Source of the DNA: Lachnospiraceae bacterium
Lineage (GTDB): Bacteria > Bacillota > Clostridia > Lachnospirales > Lachnospiraceae
Assembly (NCBI GenBank): GCA_029219245.1
Contig: JAQXTA010000005.1
Coordinates: forward strand, 1 to 64,000
Reading direction: 5' to 3'
DNA: 64,000 bases
The position numbers were made by a program, and so were the translations under genes. The notes beneath the pieces are model-generated. The model worked only from the letters and a program-made list of their open reading frames with translations, was not told the DNA's origin and ran no database searches. The first letter of the stretch is position 1; the number at the start of each line of letters is the position of its first letter. Shown piece after piece: positions 18,688-27,958 of the stretch.

Positions 18688-19383
18688 ATGAAAATAGCAG
18701 TGATAAACGGACAAAACCATAAAGGCAGCAGTTATCATATCGGAAAGCTTTTAACAGATGCAATTTCCTGTGAAAAAGAGGTGCATGAGTTTTTCTTACC
18801 AAAAGACTTAAATCATTTCTGTGTAGGTTGTTACAGCTGTATCGAGGATGAAACGAAATGTCCGTATTATGAAGAAAAAAATGCTATCATGCAGGAAATT
18901 GAGAAGTCAGACTTGCTGATTTTTACAACACCAACCTATTGTATGGCACCTTCGGCTTCCCTGAAAGCATTTTTGGATTTGACTTTTACATACTGGTTTG
19001 CGCATAAACCCAGAGCGTGTATGTTCCGCAAAAGAGCAGTTGTTATTTCTACCGCGGCAGGTAGTGGTACAAAGCAGGCAATCAAGCCGGTTACAAGGAC
19101 ACTTTTCTATTGGGGGATTCCCTGGATAAAAGGTTATGGAGTGAGTGTCCAGGCAATGAACTGGGAGGGTGTTTCCTTAAAAAAGAAAGAGAAGATTGAA
19201 AAAGATATGACGGCGTTTGCCAAAACACTTTCCAAAAACAATGTGCCGGCAGTTCCAATCAAAACGAAATTTATGTTCAGGATGTTTGCCATGATGCAAA
19301 AGGCAGGCTGGGGCAGCAGTCCTACCGAGCAAAAATATTGGGAAGAAAAAGGATGGCTTGGGAAGGTGCGCCCCTGGAAGTAA
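18688..19383 (+). CDS. Flavodoxin-fold NAD(P)H-dependent oxidoreductase with Cys cluster
   Basis: 231 residues. The N-terminal MKIAVINGQNHKGSS is the FMN phosphate loop of the NADPH-dependent FMN reductase/iron-sulfur flavoprotein family. CVGCYSCIEDETKC (about 51-64) resembles the compact cysteine motif that binds a 4Fe-4S cluster in iron-sulfur flavoproteins. TPTYCMAPSASLKAFLD fits the second flavin loop. Probable cytoplasmic electron-transfer flavoprotein; acceptor unknown. The ribosome binding site TTGGGGAG precedes ATG. It follows cls by 48 bases and may be cotranscribed. Confidence 0.8.
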   Translation: MKIAVINGQNHKGSSYHIGKLLTDAISCEKEVHEFFLPKDLNHFCVGCYSCIEDETKCPYYEEKNAIMQEIEKSDLLIFTTPTYCMAPSASLKAFLDLTFTYWFAHKPRACMFRKRAVVISTAAGSGTKQAIKPVTRTLFYWGIPWIKGYGVSVQAMNWEGVSLKKKEKIEKDMTAFAKTLSKNNVPAVPIKTKFMFRMFAMMQKAGWGSSPTEQKYWEEKGWLGKVRPWK

Positions 19384-19387
19384 TTAC

Positions 19388-19416
19388 TTTACAGTTGTAA
19401 ACTGTACATATATAAT
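19388..19416 (+). promoter_or_regulatory. Sigma-A promoter overlapped by a palindrome
   Basis: TTTACA (19388-19393), 17 bases, TATAAT (19411-19416), about 60 bases before the GGDEF-EAL start. TACAGTT-GTA-AACTGTA (19390-19406) overlaps the -35 and spacer. It contains TACAGTTGTA, matching the TACAnnTGTA core of BlaI/MecI/CopY-family operators, so repression by such a protein is possible. Confidence 0.7.
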
Positions 19417-19475
19417 TTATAAGATATGTAACAGAAGTGTTTTTGGTTTGGGGAAAGATGAAGTGGGGTATATAG

Positions 19476-21149
19476 ATGATTGATGAAAAAGGGTTTGAGA
19501 AATTTATTCAGATATTAACGGAAAACGAAAATACGTTTACTCTGTCCGACAGAGCATTTGCTGCTATTGCGGAAACATACTGTTTGGGAAAGGTTATTCT
19601 GCAATTTACGGCACCGGTTTCTATTTATACGAAAAATGGAGACAGAAAAGAAGAAATATTATTTCAGGCAGAAGATAAGATAAAGGAAGCACCCGACTAT
19701 TGCAAGGAGTTTGCAACCGGAGAAGGTGGAACAGTCGTTTATCTGATTTATCGTGTATATGGCACAGCACCTTTCTCCGAAGAAGAAAAGAGAAGTCTGG
19801 AATTGATTACAGATGTTTTATTTTTTCATAGTGGGCGATGGCGTTTGATCAATCATGTTAAAAAATTGGCATTGACGGATGGTATGACCGGACTTCCGAA
19901 CTCAGGTGGTTTTCTGACCTATGTAGATACTTTACTGCAAAAAAAGGAACTTACAAAGTATAATTCCTATTATTTTAATCTGACAAGATTCAGTCTGATC
20001 AATAAGCGGTTTGGTGTAAAAGAAGCAGATATTATTATTGACCGTTATGCAGGGGAACTGAAAAAGTTTCTGGTAGAAGGAGAGTGTGCAGGCAGGCTGG
20101 GCGGTGATAATTTTGTTGCATTGATATTTAAGGAACGTACAGAAGAATTTCTGAAGTTTTTAAGCGGAGTTAAAACATATGGTATGATGGGCAACCAGAA
20201 AGTACCTTTAACAATAAGTGCGGTTGCGGGGATATATGAGATTGATGAGAGTGTTACCAATTGTGGAATGACAATTGGGGAAAGTGCCATGGCACTTAAT
20301 ATTGCAAAACATATTGCAAAAAAGCCGTATGTATTTGCTTCCGAAGAAATCAGAGAACGTGTCATCAAAGAAAAACAGATAGCATCCGGTTTTGAAGAGG
20401 CCATTCAGAAAAGAGAATTTAAAGCGTATTATCAGCCGAAAGTCTGTATTGATACTTACGAAATTGTAGGGGCTGAGGCACTTGTGCGCTGGGAACATGA
20501 AGGGAAGCCGGTTCCGCCGATGGAATTTATACCGATTCTGGAACAAAACGGTATGGTATGCGAGCTGGATTTTTATATTCTGGAACAGGTGTGTATGGAT
20601 ATCAGAGAATGGCTGGCGAAAGGAATAAAACCGGTACGGATTTCTGTGAATCTGTCGAGAAAGCATCTGGCGGATCCCCATTTGTCAGAGAATATTATGC
20701 AGATATTAAATAAATATCAATTGGAAAGCAAATACATAGAAGTGGAACTGACGGAAACTGTTGATGAAGCAGAAACAGATTTGCTTATCAATTTCCGGAA
20801 GAAAATGAAGGAACATAATATCGCAATGTCTATTGATGATTTTGGTACCGGATATTCTTCTTTAAATATGCTTCGTTCTTTTCCAGTAGATGTTCTGAAA
20901 CTGGATAAAACCTTCATTGACAGTATGGGCGAAAATGACAGAATCGTACTGCTTAATATTATACGGATGGCATCAGAGCTTCATATGGAGGTGGTGGCAG
21001 AAGGTGTAGAAACAAAACAGCAGATGGACTATTTAAGAGAAATGGAATGCAAGATAGTTCAAGGCTTCTTATTTGACCGACCGATGCCAAAGGAAGCCTT
21101 TGAGGACAAGCTCAAGATTGGTAAATATGAGATGAAAGCAGGCGCTTAA
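19476..21149 (+). CDS. GGDEF-EAL protein, probable c-di-GMP phosphodiesterase
   Basis: 557 residues. Residues 1-125 are an unassigned sensory region. A GGDEF domain follows (about 130-290) but is degenerate: the signature reads GGDNF (around residues 209-213), so cyclase activity is doubtful. The EAL domain (about 300-545) looks active: AEALVRW with E334, [29 protein letters not shown] and VAEGVET are all present. The protein would hydrolyse cyclic di-GMP, perhaps with GTP-sensing by the degenerate GGDEF domain. No membrane segments. Monocistronic, from a strong promoter to the bidirectional hairpin downstream. Confidence 0.92.
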   Translation: MIDEKGFEKFIQILTENENTFTLSDRAFAAIAETYCLGKVILQFTAPVSIYTKNGDRKEEILFQAEDKIKEAPDYCKEFATGEGGTVVYLIYRVYGTAPFSEEEKRSLELITDVLFFHSGRWRLINHVKKLALTDGMTGLPNSGGFLTYVDTLLQKKELTKYNSYYFNLTRFSLINKRFGVKEADIIIDRYAGELKKFLVEGECAGRLGGDNFVALIFKERTEEFLKFLSGVKTYGMMGNQKVPLTISAVAGIYEIDESVTNCGMTIGESAMALNIAKHIAKKPYVFASEEIRERVIKEKQIASGFEEAIQKREFKAYYQPKVCIDTYEIVGAEALVRWEHEGKPVPPMEFIPILEQNGMVCELDFYILEQVCMDIREWLAKGIKPVRISVNLSRKHLADPHLSENIMQILNKYQLESKYIEVELTETVDEAETDLLINFRKKMKEHNIAMSIDDFGTGYSSLNMLRSFPVDVLKLDKTFIDSMGENDRIVLLNIIRMASELHMEVVAEGVETKQQMDYLREMECKIVQGFLFDRPMPKEAFEDKLKIGKYEMKAGA

Positions 21150-21155
21150 AGACAT

Positions 21156-21193
21156 AAAAAATGGGTGTGACAGAAAGTTATCTGCCACACCCA
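21156..21193 (-). terminator. Terminator between GGDEF-EAL and rubrerythrin
   Basis: TGGGTGTG-x-CAGA pairs with TCTG-x-CACACCCA around a 6-base loop. The T-run (six T) is on the minus strand, so it mainly ends the rubrerythrin transcript, though the hairpin serves both convergent genes. Confidence 0.8.
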
Positions 21194-21231
21194 AAATTCT
21201 TTAAAATATTTATAAATACGAGATTTTCTGA

Positions 21232-21771
21232 TTAACCAAAGTATCTCTTTAACAGACCTTCAAATGCCTTACCATGTCTAGCCTCGTCACGAGCCATTTC
21301 GTGAACTGTGTCATGGATTGCATCAAGGTTAGCAGCTTTTGCACGTTTTGCAAGATCAAATTTACCTGCAGTAGCACCGTTTTCTGCTTCTACTCTCATC
21401 TCAAGGTTCTTCTTGGTGGAATCGGTTACAACTTCGCCGAGTAATTCAGCAAATTTAGCAGCATGTTCAGCTTCTTCCCAAGCAGCTTTTTCCCAATATA
21501 AACCGATTTCCGGATAGCCCTCTCTGTGAGCAACTCTTGCCATTGCAAGATACATACCAACTTCGGAGCATTCTCCATTGAAGTTTGCTCTTAAATCTGC
21601 AACAATATCTTCGCTTACGCCCTGAGCAACACCTACAACGTGTTCTGCTGCCCATGTTCTTTCTGCGGACTGAGCTGTAAATTTGGAAGCAGGTGCATTA
21701 CATACAGGACATTTTTCCGGTGCTGCATCTCCTTCGTAAACATAACCACATACCTGACATACAAATTTCAT
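21232..21771 (-). CDS. Reverse rubrerythrin
   Basis: 179 residues. An N-terminal rubredoxin-like iron site ([10 protein letters not shown] and CPVC, residues 6-24) precedes a ferritin-like four-helix domain with [14 protein letters not shown] and EARHGKAF diiron ligands. Domain order is the reverse of classical rubrerythrin, matching the reverse rubrerythrins of clostridia, which reduce hydrogen peroxide and oxygen with NADH-derived electrons. It lies 72 bases after perR on the same strand. Regulation by PerR is expected from family knowledge and position. Confidence 0.92.
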   Translation of the reverse strand: MKFVCQVCGYVYEGDAAPEKCPVCNAPASKFTAQSAERTWAAEHVVGVAQGVSEDIVADLRANFNGECSEVGMYLAMARVAHREGYPEIGLYWEKAAWEEAEHAAKFAELLGEVVTDSTKKNLEMRVEAENGATAGKFDLAKRAKAANLDAIHDTVHEMARDEARHGKAFEGLLKRYFG

Positions 21772-21809
21772 AATTGTATTCTCCTTTTCTTTAAAAAATT
21801 TTAATATAT

Positions 21810-21848
21810 ATTAAGATGTGTTGCTAAACATAGTATTGACATCTTAAT
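21810..21848. promoter_or_regulatory. Inverted repeat between perR and rubrerythrin
   Basis: ATTAAGATGT (21810-21819) and ACATCTTAAT (21839-21848) are perfect 10-base inverted arms 19 bases apart; the second overlaps the end of perR. Next to it lies the palindrome TTAATATATATTAA (21800-21813). The repeat could be an operator or an mRNA hairpin tuning rubrerythrin expression. Confidence 0.5.
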
Positions 21849-22227
21849 GGCTGTTGCAATCACCACAGATACCATAAAAGTAGGTAATATGACCCTGAAT
21901 CTCTCCATTGAAATTCATTCCGGCAATATCGACAATGTCATCAATATTATCCATCTTTAAATCCATCACCTGACCACATTTGTTGCAAATAAAATGATAA
22001 TGTCTGGAGGTGTCCGCATCGAAATGGTCCACACCATCCCCTACACGAAGACGAAGAATCTCTCCCATATCTGCTAATAAAGTAAGGTTCCGATAAACAG
22101 TTCCAAGACTGATATTAGGATATTCCTGTCTGACATTCATATACACAACATCCGCTGTCGGATGATCTTTTCTCGTCATTAAGAAATCTTTTATCATTTG
22201 TCGTTGCCGACTGTATTTTAGAGCCAT
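21844..22227 (-). CDS. perR: PerR-type Fur family peroxide regulator
   Basis: 127 residues. Winged-helix N-terminus (HPTADVVYMNVRQEYPNISLGTVYRNL) and Fur-type dimerisation domain. The regulatory metal site reads DHFDADTSRHYHF, with the Asp/His spacing of PerR rather than classical Fur, and the zinc site CNKCG plus CGDC is intact. It would repress peroxide-defence genes until a metal-bound His is oxidised. Position upstream of reverse rubrerythrin supports PerR. TTGACA-16-TATAAT lies upstream with a PerR-box-like sequence across the -10, suggesting autoregulation. Confidence 0.9.
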   Translation of the reverse strand: MALKYSRQRQMIKDFLMTRKDHPTADVVYMNVRQEYPNISLGTVYRNLTLLADMGEILRLRVGDGVDHFDADTSRHYHFICNKCGQVMDLKMDNIDDIVDIAGMNFNGEIQGHITYFYGICGDCNSH

Positions 22228-22259
22228 TGCAACCTCCCAGTTAAAATCAGCAATGATTA

Positions 22260-22295
22260 CTAATATTATTATAGCAAAGAAGATGGGAATGTCAA
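22260..22295 (-). promoter_or_regulatory. perR promoter with PerR-box-like sequence
   Basis: On the minus strand TTGACA (22290-22295), 16 bases, TATAAT (22268-22273). CTATAATAATATTAG (22260-22274) matches the TTATAATnATTATAA PerR box at 10 of 14 defined positions and covers the -10. Confidence 0.65.
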
Positions 22296-22464
22296 CATAA
22301 AATAGACTTGAAAATGAAATAGAAGCAGCAGGAAAAGTTTACAAATTTTTTATAAGATTATATGAGTTGCTTTATTTATATTGGCTTATTTTGTGGTATA
22401 TTAGTAAATAAGATGAAAGTTTAAACATTGCGTAATACGAATGTACCGGGAAGGATGATTTTGT

Positions 22465-23940
22465 TTGAAATTTAGGACCCGTTTGTTAATTACATCAGTT
22501 GTGATTATTGTCGTACCACTTTTGCTGACTGCGGTTGCCTTTATGGGAATAGGAATGTATGTTGTGAATTCTGAGCAGGAGAATGAACTGGCAGATATCA
22601 ATTACTCTTCCTCGAACTATACAATAGAGAACTACAAGCATATGACGGAAGAAGTAATTCAAGAAATAAAGGAACAGATGCAGGAAAATTCCGCCAGATT
22701 AGAAGATAAAGAATATCTGGAAGAAATCAATAATTCCTTAATCAATAAATCTTCTTATATTATTGTGCGAAAAGGTAATGAGATTTATTATGCAGGGAAT
22801 AGCAAGGCGGCAGAGAAGATATTCAATAAATTGCCGGCTTACGGAAGCAATGTACCGGACGCAGAAACGGGATATTACTATAATGATATGAAGAAGTTTG
22901 TAAAACAGTTAGATTTTACGTTTCTGGATGGTGCGAAAGGCAGCTTCTTTATCGTAACAAGAGTAAGCACTTTGATTTCCAGAAAAATGCTGACGGATAT
23001 GGTTCTGGCATATATTTTGATTTTGATTTTTACCAGTATCATATTGACACAGTGGATTAAAAAGGGTATTTTTACTCCAATTAATCAGTTAAACACAGCA
23101 ATGCAGAATATTGCAGAAGGCAATTTGGAATACAGGCTTGCGAATGATGAAAAGGGTGAAATCGGAGAATTGTATCGGAATTATGAGGATATGCGGCTTC
23201 GGTTAAAAGAATCTACTGATGAGAAGATAGAACATGAAAAGCAAAACAGAGAATTAATCAGCAACATTTCTCATGATTTGAAAACTCCGATTACGGCAGT
23301 TAAAGGCTATGTAGAGGGTATTATGGATGGGGTGGCCGATACGCCGGAGAAGATGGATAAGTACATTAAAACAATCTACAACAAAGCAAACGATATGGAT
23401 AGGCTGATTAATGAACTTACGATTTACTCGGGAATTGATAATAACAGGATTCCTTATAATTTTCATCGTATCAATGTAGCAGACTATTTCGGTGACTGTG
23501 TGGAAGAAGTAGGACTGGATTTGGAATCCAAAAATATTGAATTAAACTATGACAATCTGGTTTCCCCGGAAACGCAGATCATTGCGGACCCGGAGCAGTT
23601 GAAACGAGTTATTAACAATATAATCGGGAACAGTATCAAATATCTGGATAAAGAGCATGGAGTCATTGATATCCGGATTCTGGATGAAGTAGATTCTATA
23701 CGGGTTGAAATAGAGGATAACGGAAAAGGAATTGCGGCAAAGGATCTTCCGAATATTTTCGAGCGATTCTACCGGACGGATGCTTCCCGGAATTCATCCC
23801 AGGGTGGCAGCGGTATCGGACTTTCCATTGTAAAGAAAATCATAGAAGACCATGGCGGTTATATTTGGGCGACCAGCAAGGAAAAAGAAGGAACTTGCAT
23901 GCATTTTGTCATTAGAAAATATGAGGAGCCGGAAAAATAG
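22465..23940 (+). CDS. HAMP-domain sensor histidine kinase
   Basis: 491 residues from TTG 22465, which sits 7 bases after AAGGATG. Transmembrane helix (about 7-30), extracytoplasmic region of about 140 residues, second helix (about 174-195), HAMP, HisKA with phosphoacceptor His in ISHDLKTPITAVKGY, and HATPase with NIIGNSIKY, DNGKGI and GGSGIGLSIVKKI. Classical OmpR-partner kinase. The response regulator begins 19 bases downstream. The signal is unknown. Confidence 0.93.
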   Translation: MKFRTRLLITSVVIIVVPLLLTAVAFMGIGMYVVNSEQENELADINYSSSNYTIENYKHMTEEVIQEIKEQMQENSARLEDKEYLEEINNSLINKSSYIIVRKGNEIYYAGNSKAAEKIFNKLPAYGSNVPDAETGYYYNDMKKFVKQLDFTFLDGAKGSFFIVTRVSTLISRKMLTDMVLAYILILIFTSIILTQWIKKGIFTPINQLNTAMQNIAEGNLEYRLANDEKGEIGELYRNYEDMRLRLKESTDEKIEHEKQNRELISNISHDLKTPITAVKGYVEGIMDGVADTPEKMDKYIKTIYNKANDMDRLINELTIYSGIDNNRIPYNFHRINVADYFGDCVEEVGLDLESKNIELNYDNLVSPETQIIADPEQLKRVINNIIGNSIKYLDKEHGVIDIRILDEVDSIRVEIEDNGKGIAAKDLPNIFERFYRTDASRNSSQGGSGIGLSIVKKIIEDHGGYIWATSKEKEGTCMHFVIRKYEEPEK

Positions 23941-23959
23941 AGAAAGGTAAGGTGAAAAT

Positions 23960-24649
23960 ATGAGTAAGATTTTAATTGTTGAAGATGAAGAAGCAATTGC
24001 TGATTTGGAAAAGGATTATCTGGAACTGAGTGATTTTGAGGTTGAAATAGAGAACACTGGGGATGGTGGTCTGGAAAAGGCTCTGTCAGGGAATTTTGAT
24101 CTGGTTATTCTGGATCTGATGTTGCCGGGTATTGATGGATTCGAGGTGTGTAAGAAAATCCGGGAAGAAAAAAATATCCCTATTATCATGGTGTCTGCGA
24201 AAAAGGATGATATTGATAAAATCAGAGGACTTGGACTGGGAGCCGATGACTATATGACAAAACCTTTCAGTCCTTCGGAATTGGTTGCTAGAGTAAAGGC
24301 GCATATGGCGCGTTATGACAGGCTGGTAGGAAGCAGCCAGAAGGTAAACGATATCATTGAAATCCGCGGTTTAAAAATTGATAAGACGGCAAGAAGAGTC
24401 TATCTTGATGGTGAGGAGAAAATCTTTACCACCAAAGAATTTGATCTGCTTACGTTTTTAGCTGAGAATCCGAACCATGTTTATACGAAGGAAGAACTGT
24501 TCCGGGAAATCTGGGATATGGATTCAATTGGCGATATTGCTACCGTAACAGTGCATATCAAGAAGATTCGTGAGAAAATCGAATTTGATACCGCAAAGCC
24601 TCAATATATAGAAACGATTTGGGGTGTCGGGTACCGCTTTAAAATATAA
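23960..24649 (+). CDS. OmpR/PhoB-type response regulator
   Basis: 229 residues. REC domain with acidic pair EDEE, phosphoacceptor Asp in LVILDLMLPG (about residue 52), Ser/Ala switch MVSAKKD and Lys in TKPFSP. C-terminal winged helix (about 130-228) ends in the typical IETIWGVGYRFKI. It pairs with the kinase just upstream. Targets cannot be read. Confidence 0.95.
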   Translation: MSKILIVEDEEAIADLEKDYLELSDFEVEIENTGDGGLEKALSGNFDLVILDLMLPGIDGFEVCKKIREEKNIPIIMVSAKKDDIDKIRGLGLGADDYMTKPFSPSELVARVKAHMARYDRLVGSSQKVNDIIEIRGLKIDKTARRVYLDGEEKIFTTKEFDLLTFLAENPNHVYTKEELFREIWDMDSIGDIATVTVHIKKIREKIEFDTAKPQYIETIWGVGYRFKI

Positions 24650-25201
24650 CTTCAGTTCCAAATTGTTTACGATCTGGGACATCGGCTGTTTCCTTCAAAG
24701 TGTGAGAAATGATTAACACATTTCATTCAAGATGGTTCCAAGAATTGGATGCTGATTAGATGCCGAATGGATGTTGACTCGTGACTGGGTCAAGGATGTA
24801 TCATTTTCTTATAAAGTCCCAAAATAGTTGCTTTATTGAATGATTTGGGTAAATAGCATTAGAAAAGTGACAAATGACCCACGAAACGTATATATTTGAC
24901 GATAACGTGGGTCATATTCAAAAAAACTTGCCATAATGTTCCAAACACATAAATTAAAACAAATAATTGGTACATTATTCAAAACAAATTCATGTATAGT
25001 CCCAAATATCGAAATAAGTAATAATATTAGTAATTCAGTTATTCTAATAATTCTAATTCTTATCTTAGTCTACAAGAAATTGTAGCAAATCAATGGTATT
25101 TGTATATAGCTTTAAGAACAAGGCATAGCGCAAATATAACAATTCCAATATTTTTATAAATTAATTTATCAAATTATGTTGAAAAGAGGGAGGTTGCAAT
25201 A
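24650..25201 (+). other. 552-base A/T-rich gene-free region
   Basis: No plausible coding frame with a ribosome binding site. It contains an inverted repeat, ATGACCCACG (24874-24883 region) with CGTGGGTCAT (24906-24915), perfect over 10 bases with an ACG/CGT inner pairing and no T-run. The word GTCCCAAA recurs near 24816 and 25001. It ends in GGGAGG before the TTG of the next gene. It could be a long leader, a degenerate insertion or regulatory DNA. Confidence 0.4.
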
Positions 25202-25975
25202 TTGGAGAAAAACGCGATAGAAGACTTTGTGCGTATCACAGAAGAGAAAATTCAGAAATTACAACAAGAGTTAAAAAAATATCCAAAAGGGAAAATATCA
25301 TGTCTAAGAAATGGCAGGTATGTAAAATGGTATCATGTAATGGGAGGAAAAAGAAAATATATCCCGAAGTCAGAAATCGAATTTGCTAAGCAGCTTGTTA
25401 GAAAACAATATATACAAGCAAAGCTCGAAGATGTATTAATGGATAAAAAGGCTTTGGGTAAGTATATGAAAGCTGTAAGTGGTTATGAATCGAAAGAAGA
25501 ACTCTTTTATAAGAACCCATTCTATAGTGATATTTTGCGTGATACAAAAAAGCAGAACGTTGATATTGGTACATGGATGAATGCAGATTATTCAAGGAAT
25601 CCGTTTCATCCGGAAATGCTAAAATTTGAAAGTATTTCCGGTAATATACTTCGCTCAAAATCGGAACTTATTATTGATCAATTATTGTTTGTATATCAGA
25701 TTCCATATAGATATGAATGCAAACTAGTACTTGGAGATGTTACGCTATATCCTGATTTTACAATTATTCATCCTAAAACAGGAAAGATGTGTTACTGGGA
25801 ACATTTTGGAATGATGGATAACCAAAAGTATTCTCGAAAAGCATTTAGTAAACTCGAAATATATTGTGAAAATAGCATTATTCCGTCTATTAATTTAATA
25901 ACTACATTTGAAACCATAGATTCTCCACTGGATGCAATGAAAGTAGAAAATATAATAAAACAGTATTTTTTGTAG
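25202..25975 (+). CDS. Uncharacterised protein with PD-(D/E)XK nuclease-like C-terminal region
   Basis: 257 residues from TTG 25202, 8 bases after GGGAGG. N-terminal ~80 residues are basic and helical (coiled-coil-like start, then GRYVKWYHV and KRKYIPKSEIEFAKQLVRKQY). The C-terminal half reads RSKSELIIDQLL, YRYECKL, LYPDFTI and CYWEHFGMMD, the order E...PD...E seen in PD-(D/E)XK folds, although the usual ExK is replaced by EHF. Related-looking proteins are recalled from Lachnospiraceae without assigned function. The gene is more A/T-rich than its surroundings and isolated, suggesting acquisition. No partner methylase or toxin is adjacent. Confidence 0.7.
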   Translation: MEKNAIEDFVRITEEKIQKLQQELKKYPKGKISCLRNGRYVKWYHVMGGKRKYIPKSEIEFAKQLVRKQYIQAKLEDVLMDKKALGKYMKAVSGYESKEELFYKNPFYSDILRDTKKQNVDIGTWMNADYSRNPFHPEMLKFESISGNILRSKSELIIDQLLFVYQIPYRYECKLVLGDVTLYPDFTIIHPKTGKMCYWEHFGMMDNQKYSRKAFSKLEIYCENSIIPSINLITTFETIDSPLDAMKVENIIKQYFL

Positions 25976-25976
25976 G

Positions 25977-26111
25977 TATGAAACTGTCCCCAAATATAAA
26001 GCCGGAGACAAGATTATATTTGCAATGGCAAGAATACACGAAAGAAACATGCATCTGCGTAATGCTCGGATTGCATTTAAAATGTTGAAACAACTGCGGA
26101 AAGAAATTTAA
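25977..26111 (+). pseudogene. Possible C-terminal gene remnant
   Basis: An open frame without proper start, ending at TAA 26109-26111, encodes about 44 residues with protein-like, basic helical composition (KYKAGDKIIFAMARIHERN, then ARIAFKMLKQLRKEI). It begins right after the nuclease-like gene and has no ribosome binding site of its own. It could be the tail of a lost gene; chance coding cannot be excluded. Confidence 0.25.
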
Positions 26112-26121
26112 AGAAATGCTT

Positions 26122-27636
26122 TCATCCATTCTGCAGCTCGCGGATTAATGCCTTGATTTGTATACGGGTTTTCATACGCATAATACCATCCTGCCCTATA
26201 TTTTCTACCATGCGCATAAGATGTTCCTTACATGCCTGCACCATTTCCGGACGCCTGATTTCCAGCATGAATGCTGGAGGCGCATTCCGAATCAGCAAAG
26301 CAAGACCGTCGTCATTGACAAATAAGCTATAGTCACGTCGTGTGCCTGCGGGAGAAGGAATAAAATGGTAATTATCATATTCATCCATTAGATAGAGAAT
26401 GTTCTGCAGATGAAGAATATATGTCTTTGGAGTATAGACGGGGTGCTTCTCATATAGTTTAAAGGGAGAAGCTATGGGGATTTTTCCCGAGCGTACATCA
26501 TCTGCTGTTGCAAGTTCACCAATGTCAATAAAAGGAGTAGTCTTTAACTTTTCTATAAAATGGGGATATTCGTCCAGATACATCTGATAAGTGCATTTCC
26601 ATTCAGAATGTCCGATTTCTCCCACTAATTGTAAAAGATAGTCTTCTGGAAGCGTATTTCCGGAAAGAGAAAATACCTTCTGGATAGTAGCCCCTGTTTG
26701 GGAAAACATATTTTGAAAGCAAGGTACGAATTCCGGAGGAGTGTCATGTACAATCAGTGCCGGATGGCAGAGAGCAAGATAATCCTGATATTGCATGGTA
26801 TATTCCCTTACCAAATTGGGTTCTGTTGACATCAAAGTGATGTGGTTCGTGCTAAAGCCTACACTGGTAGAATAGTGTACACATTGTCCTGGTACGATAA
26901 AAGTAGCATGGCAGTAAAGATTATCGCGCAGCCTCGGATAATAGTACACTTCAGTCTGTCCGGTAGCATAAATGGGAAGCCAGTAGCGCAGGGATTCCAC
27001 ATAACGATTTAGAAAGTTGACAGAAGGCATAATCTGGCAGAGAGTAAACCCTTTCTGAAGGACTTCAATGATGCCGGATTGCAGTTCCTGGGTAAAAGAA
27101 TAATCTTCGAACAACCACTCCAGATTATCATCGGAAGCCAACAGAATGGTACAAGGTTCTTCTAGAGTTCTGATAATATGCATCATCTGACGCATGGCAT
27201 CGCGCTTGCCAGCACTTCCGTAATGGAAGGATGTCTCGCCTGATATGACGGGAACATCTGCCTTTTCATGAACAGCATTTTCGCTTTCTGTCGTTTTCGT
27301 GGTATACTGTATCCCTTCCAGAATATGATCTACTACATCCGGATCCCCGGTCAGCCATTTATTAAGGTAATCTGCCAAAACATTAGTAGGCATGGAGGAA
27401 CGCAATATGGGGTTCCCCAGCATTTCCGAAAGAGCGTAGCACTGAAAATCAGCGGTACACCGCTTCGCAAAAAAGTGAGCCATATGGGAGATGTGTTCAC
27501 GATTTCGGGGCATGCCGCGTTTCCCGGTGCGAAGCAGACTGATTAAGGAACGGTCAACGGAAATTCCTTCCGCAAGCTCCTTGTTTGAAGTCTGTGTAAT
27601 ATTCATTAAAAAGTTTAATTTATCTGAAAAATCCAT
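26122..27636 (-). CDS. HTH (XRE-like) regulatory protein with large unassigned domain
   Basis: 504 residues from ATG 27636, with GGGGAGAG upstream; the track extends to a TTG at 27657 that lies within that signal. Residues 1-65 read as an XRE-type helix-turn-helix (FSDKLNFLMNITQTSNKELAEGISVDRSLISLLRTGKR, given in part). The remaining ~430 residues have no recognisable domain and no membrane helices. It is divergent from the HPt-led signalling operon across 322 bases carrying repeated ATGACA motifs. Most likely the local transcriptional regulator of that operon and of itself; inferred from position. Confidence 0.7.
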   Translation of the reverse strand: MDFSDKLNFLMNITQTSNKELAEGISVDRSLISLLRTGKRGMPRNREHISHMAHFFAKRCTADFQCYALSEMLGNPILRSSMPTNVLADYLNKWLTGDPDVVDHILEGIQYTTKTTESENAVHEKADVPVISGETSFHYGSAGKRDAMRQMMHIIRTLEEPCTILLASDDNLEWLFEDYSFTQELQSGIIEVLQKGFTLCQIMPSVNFLNRYVESLRYWLPIYATGQTEVYYYPRLRDNLYCHATFIVPGQCVHYSTSVGFSTNHITLMSTEPNLVREYTMQYQDYLALCHPALIVHDTPPEFVPCFQNMFSQTGATIQKVFSLSGNTLPEDYLLQLVGEIGHSEWKCTYQMYLDEYPHFIEKLKTTPFIDIGELATADDVRSGKIPIASPFKLYEKHPVYTPKTYILHLQNILYLMDEYDNYHFIPSPAGTRRDYSLFVNDDGLALLIRNAPPAFMLEIRRPEMVQACKEHLMRMVENIGQDGIMRMKTRIQIKALIRELQNG

Positions 27637-27657
27637 AGGTATTAATTCTCTCCCCAA

Positions 27658-27958
27658 CCATGCATAAACTTATTATATATAACAATCGGAAAAGATACAA
27701 TCTAAAATGTCATCAAAAATGACAAAATGAAACAAAAATGACAAAAAGGTGTGTATGTTGAATTATGTCGAAAAAATTGATAAAATTAAAACTGTATAAT
27801 TGTCTGCTATTTTGCAATTATTGCAGAATATAGATATATTTTCTTAGAAAGAATTCTTATTTTATATTTTATAAAGAAACAAAAATGACACTTTTCTTGT
27901 TTGAAAAGAGATAGACATAGTCAATAAAATAAATAATAAAAGATAGGAGAAATGTAAC
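27658..27958 (+). promoter_or_regulatory. Divergent control region with repeated ATGACA motifs
   Basis: An A/T-rich region with three copies of CAAAAATGACA: ATGACA at 27719-27724, 27738-27743 and 27885-27890. The first lies in a perfect inverted repeat TGTCAT-CAAAA-ATGACA (27708-27724). The third lies just upstream of a promoter candidate, TTGAAA (27901-27906), 18 bases, TAAAAT (27925-27930), before HPt ATG 27959. The motifs are candidate operators for the divergent HTH protein. Confidence 0.55.

Noticed and set aside
24650-26121. Insertion sequence or integrase-borne mobile element
   Set aside because: No transposase, integrase or matching terminal repeats could be found; only composition hints at acquisition.
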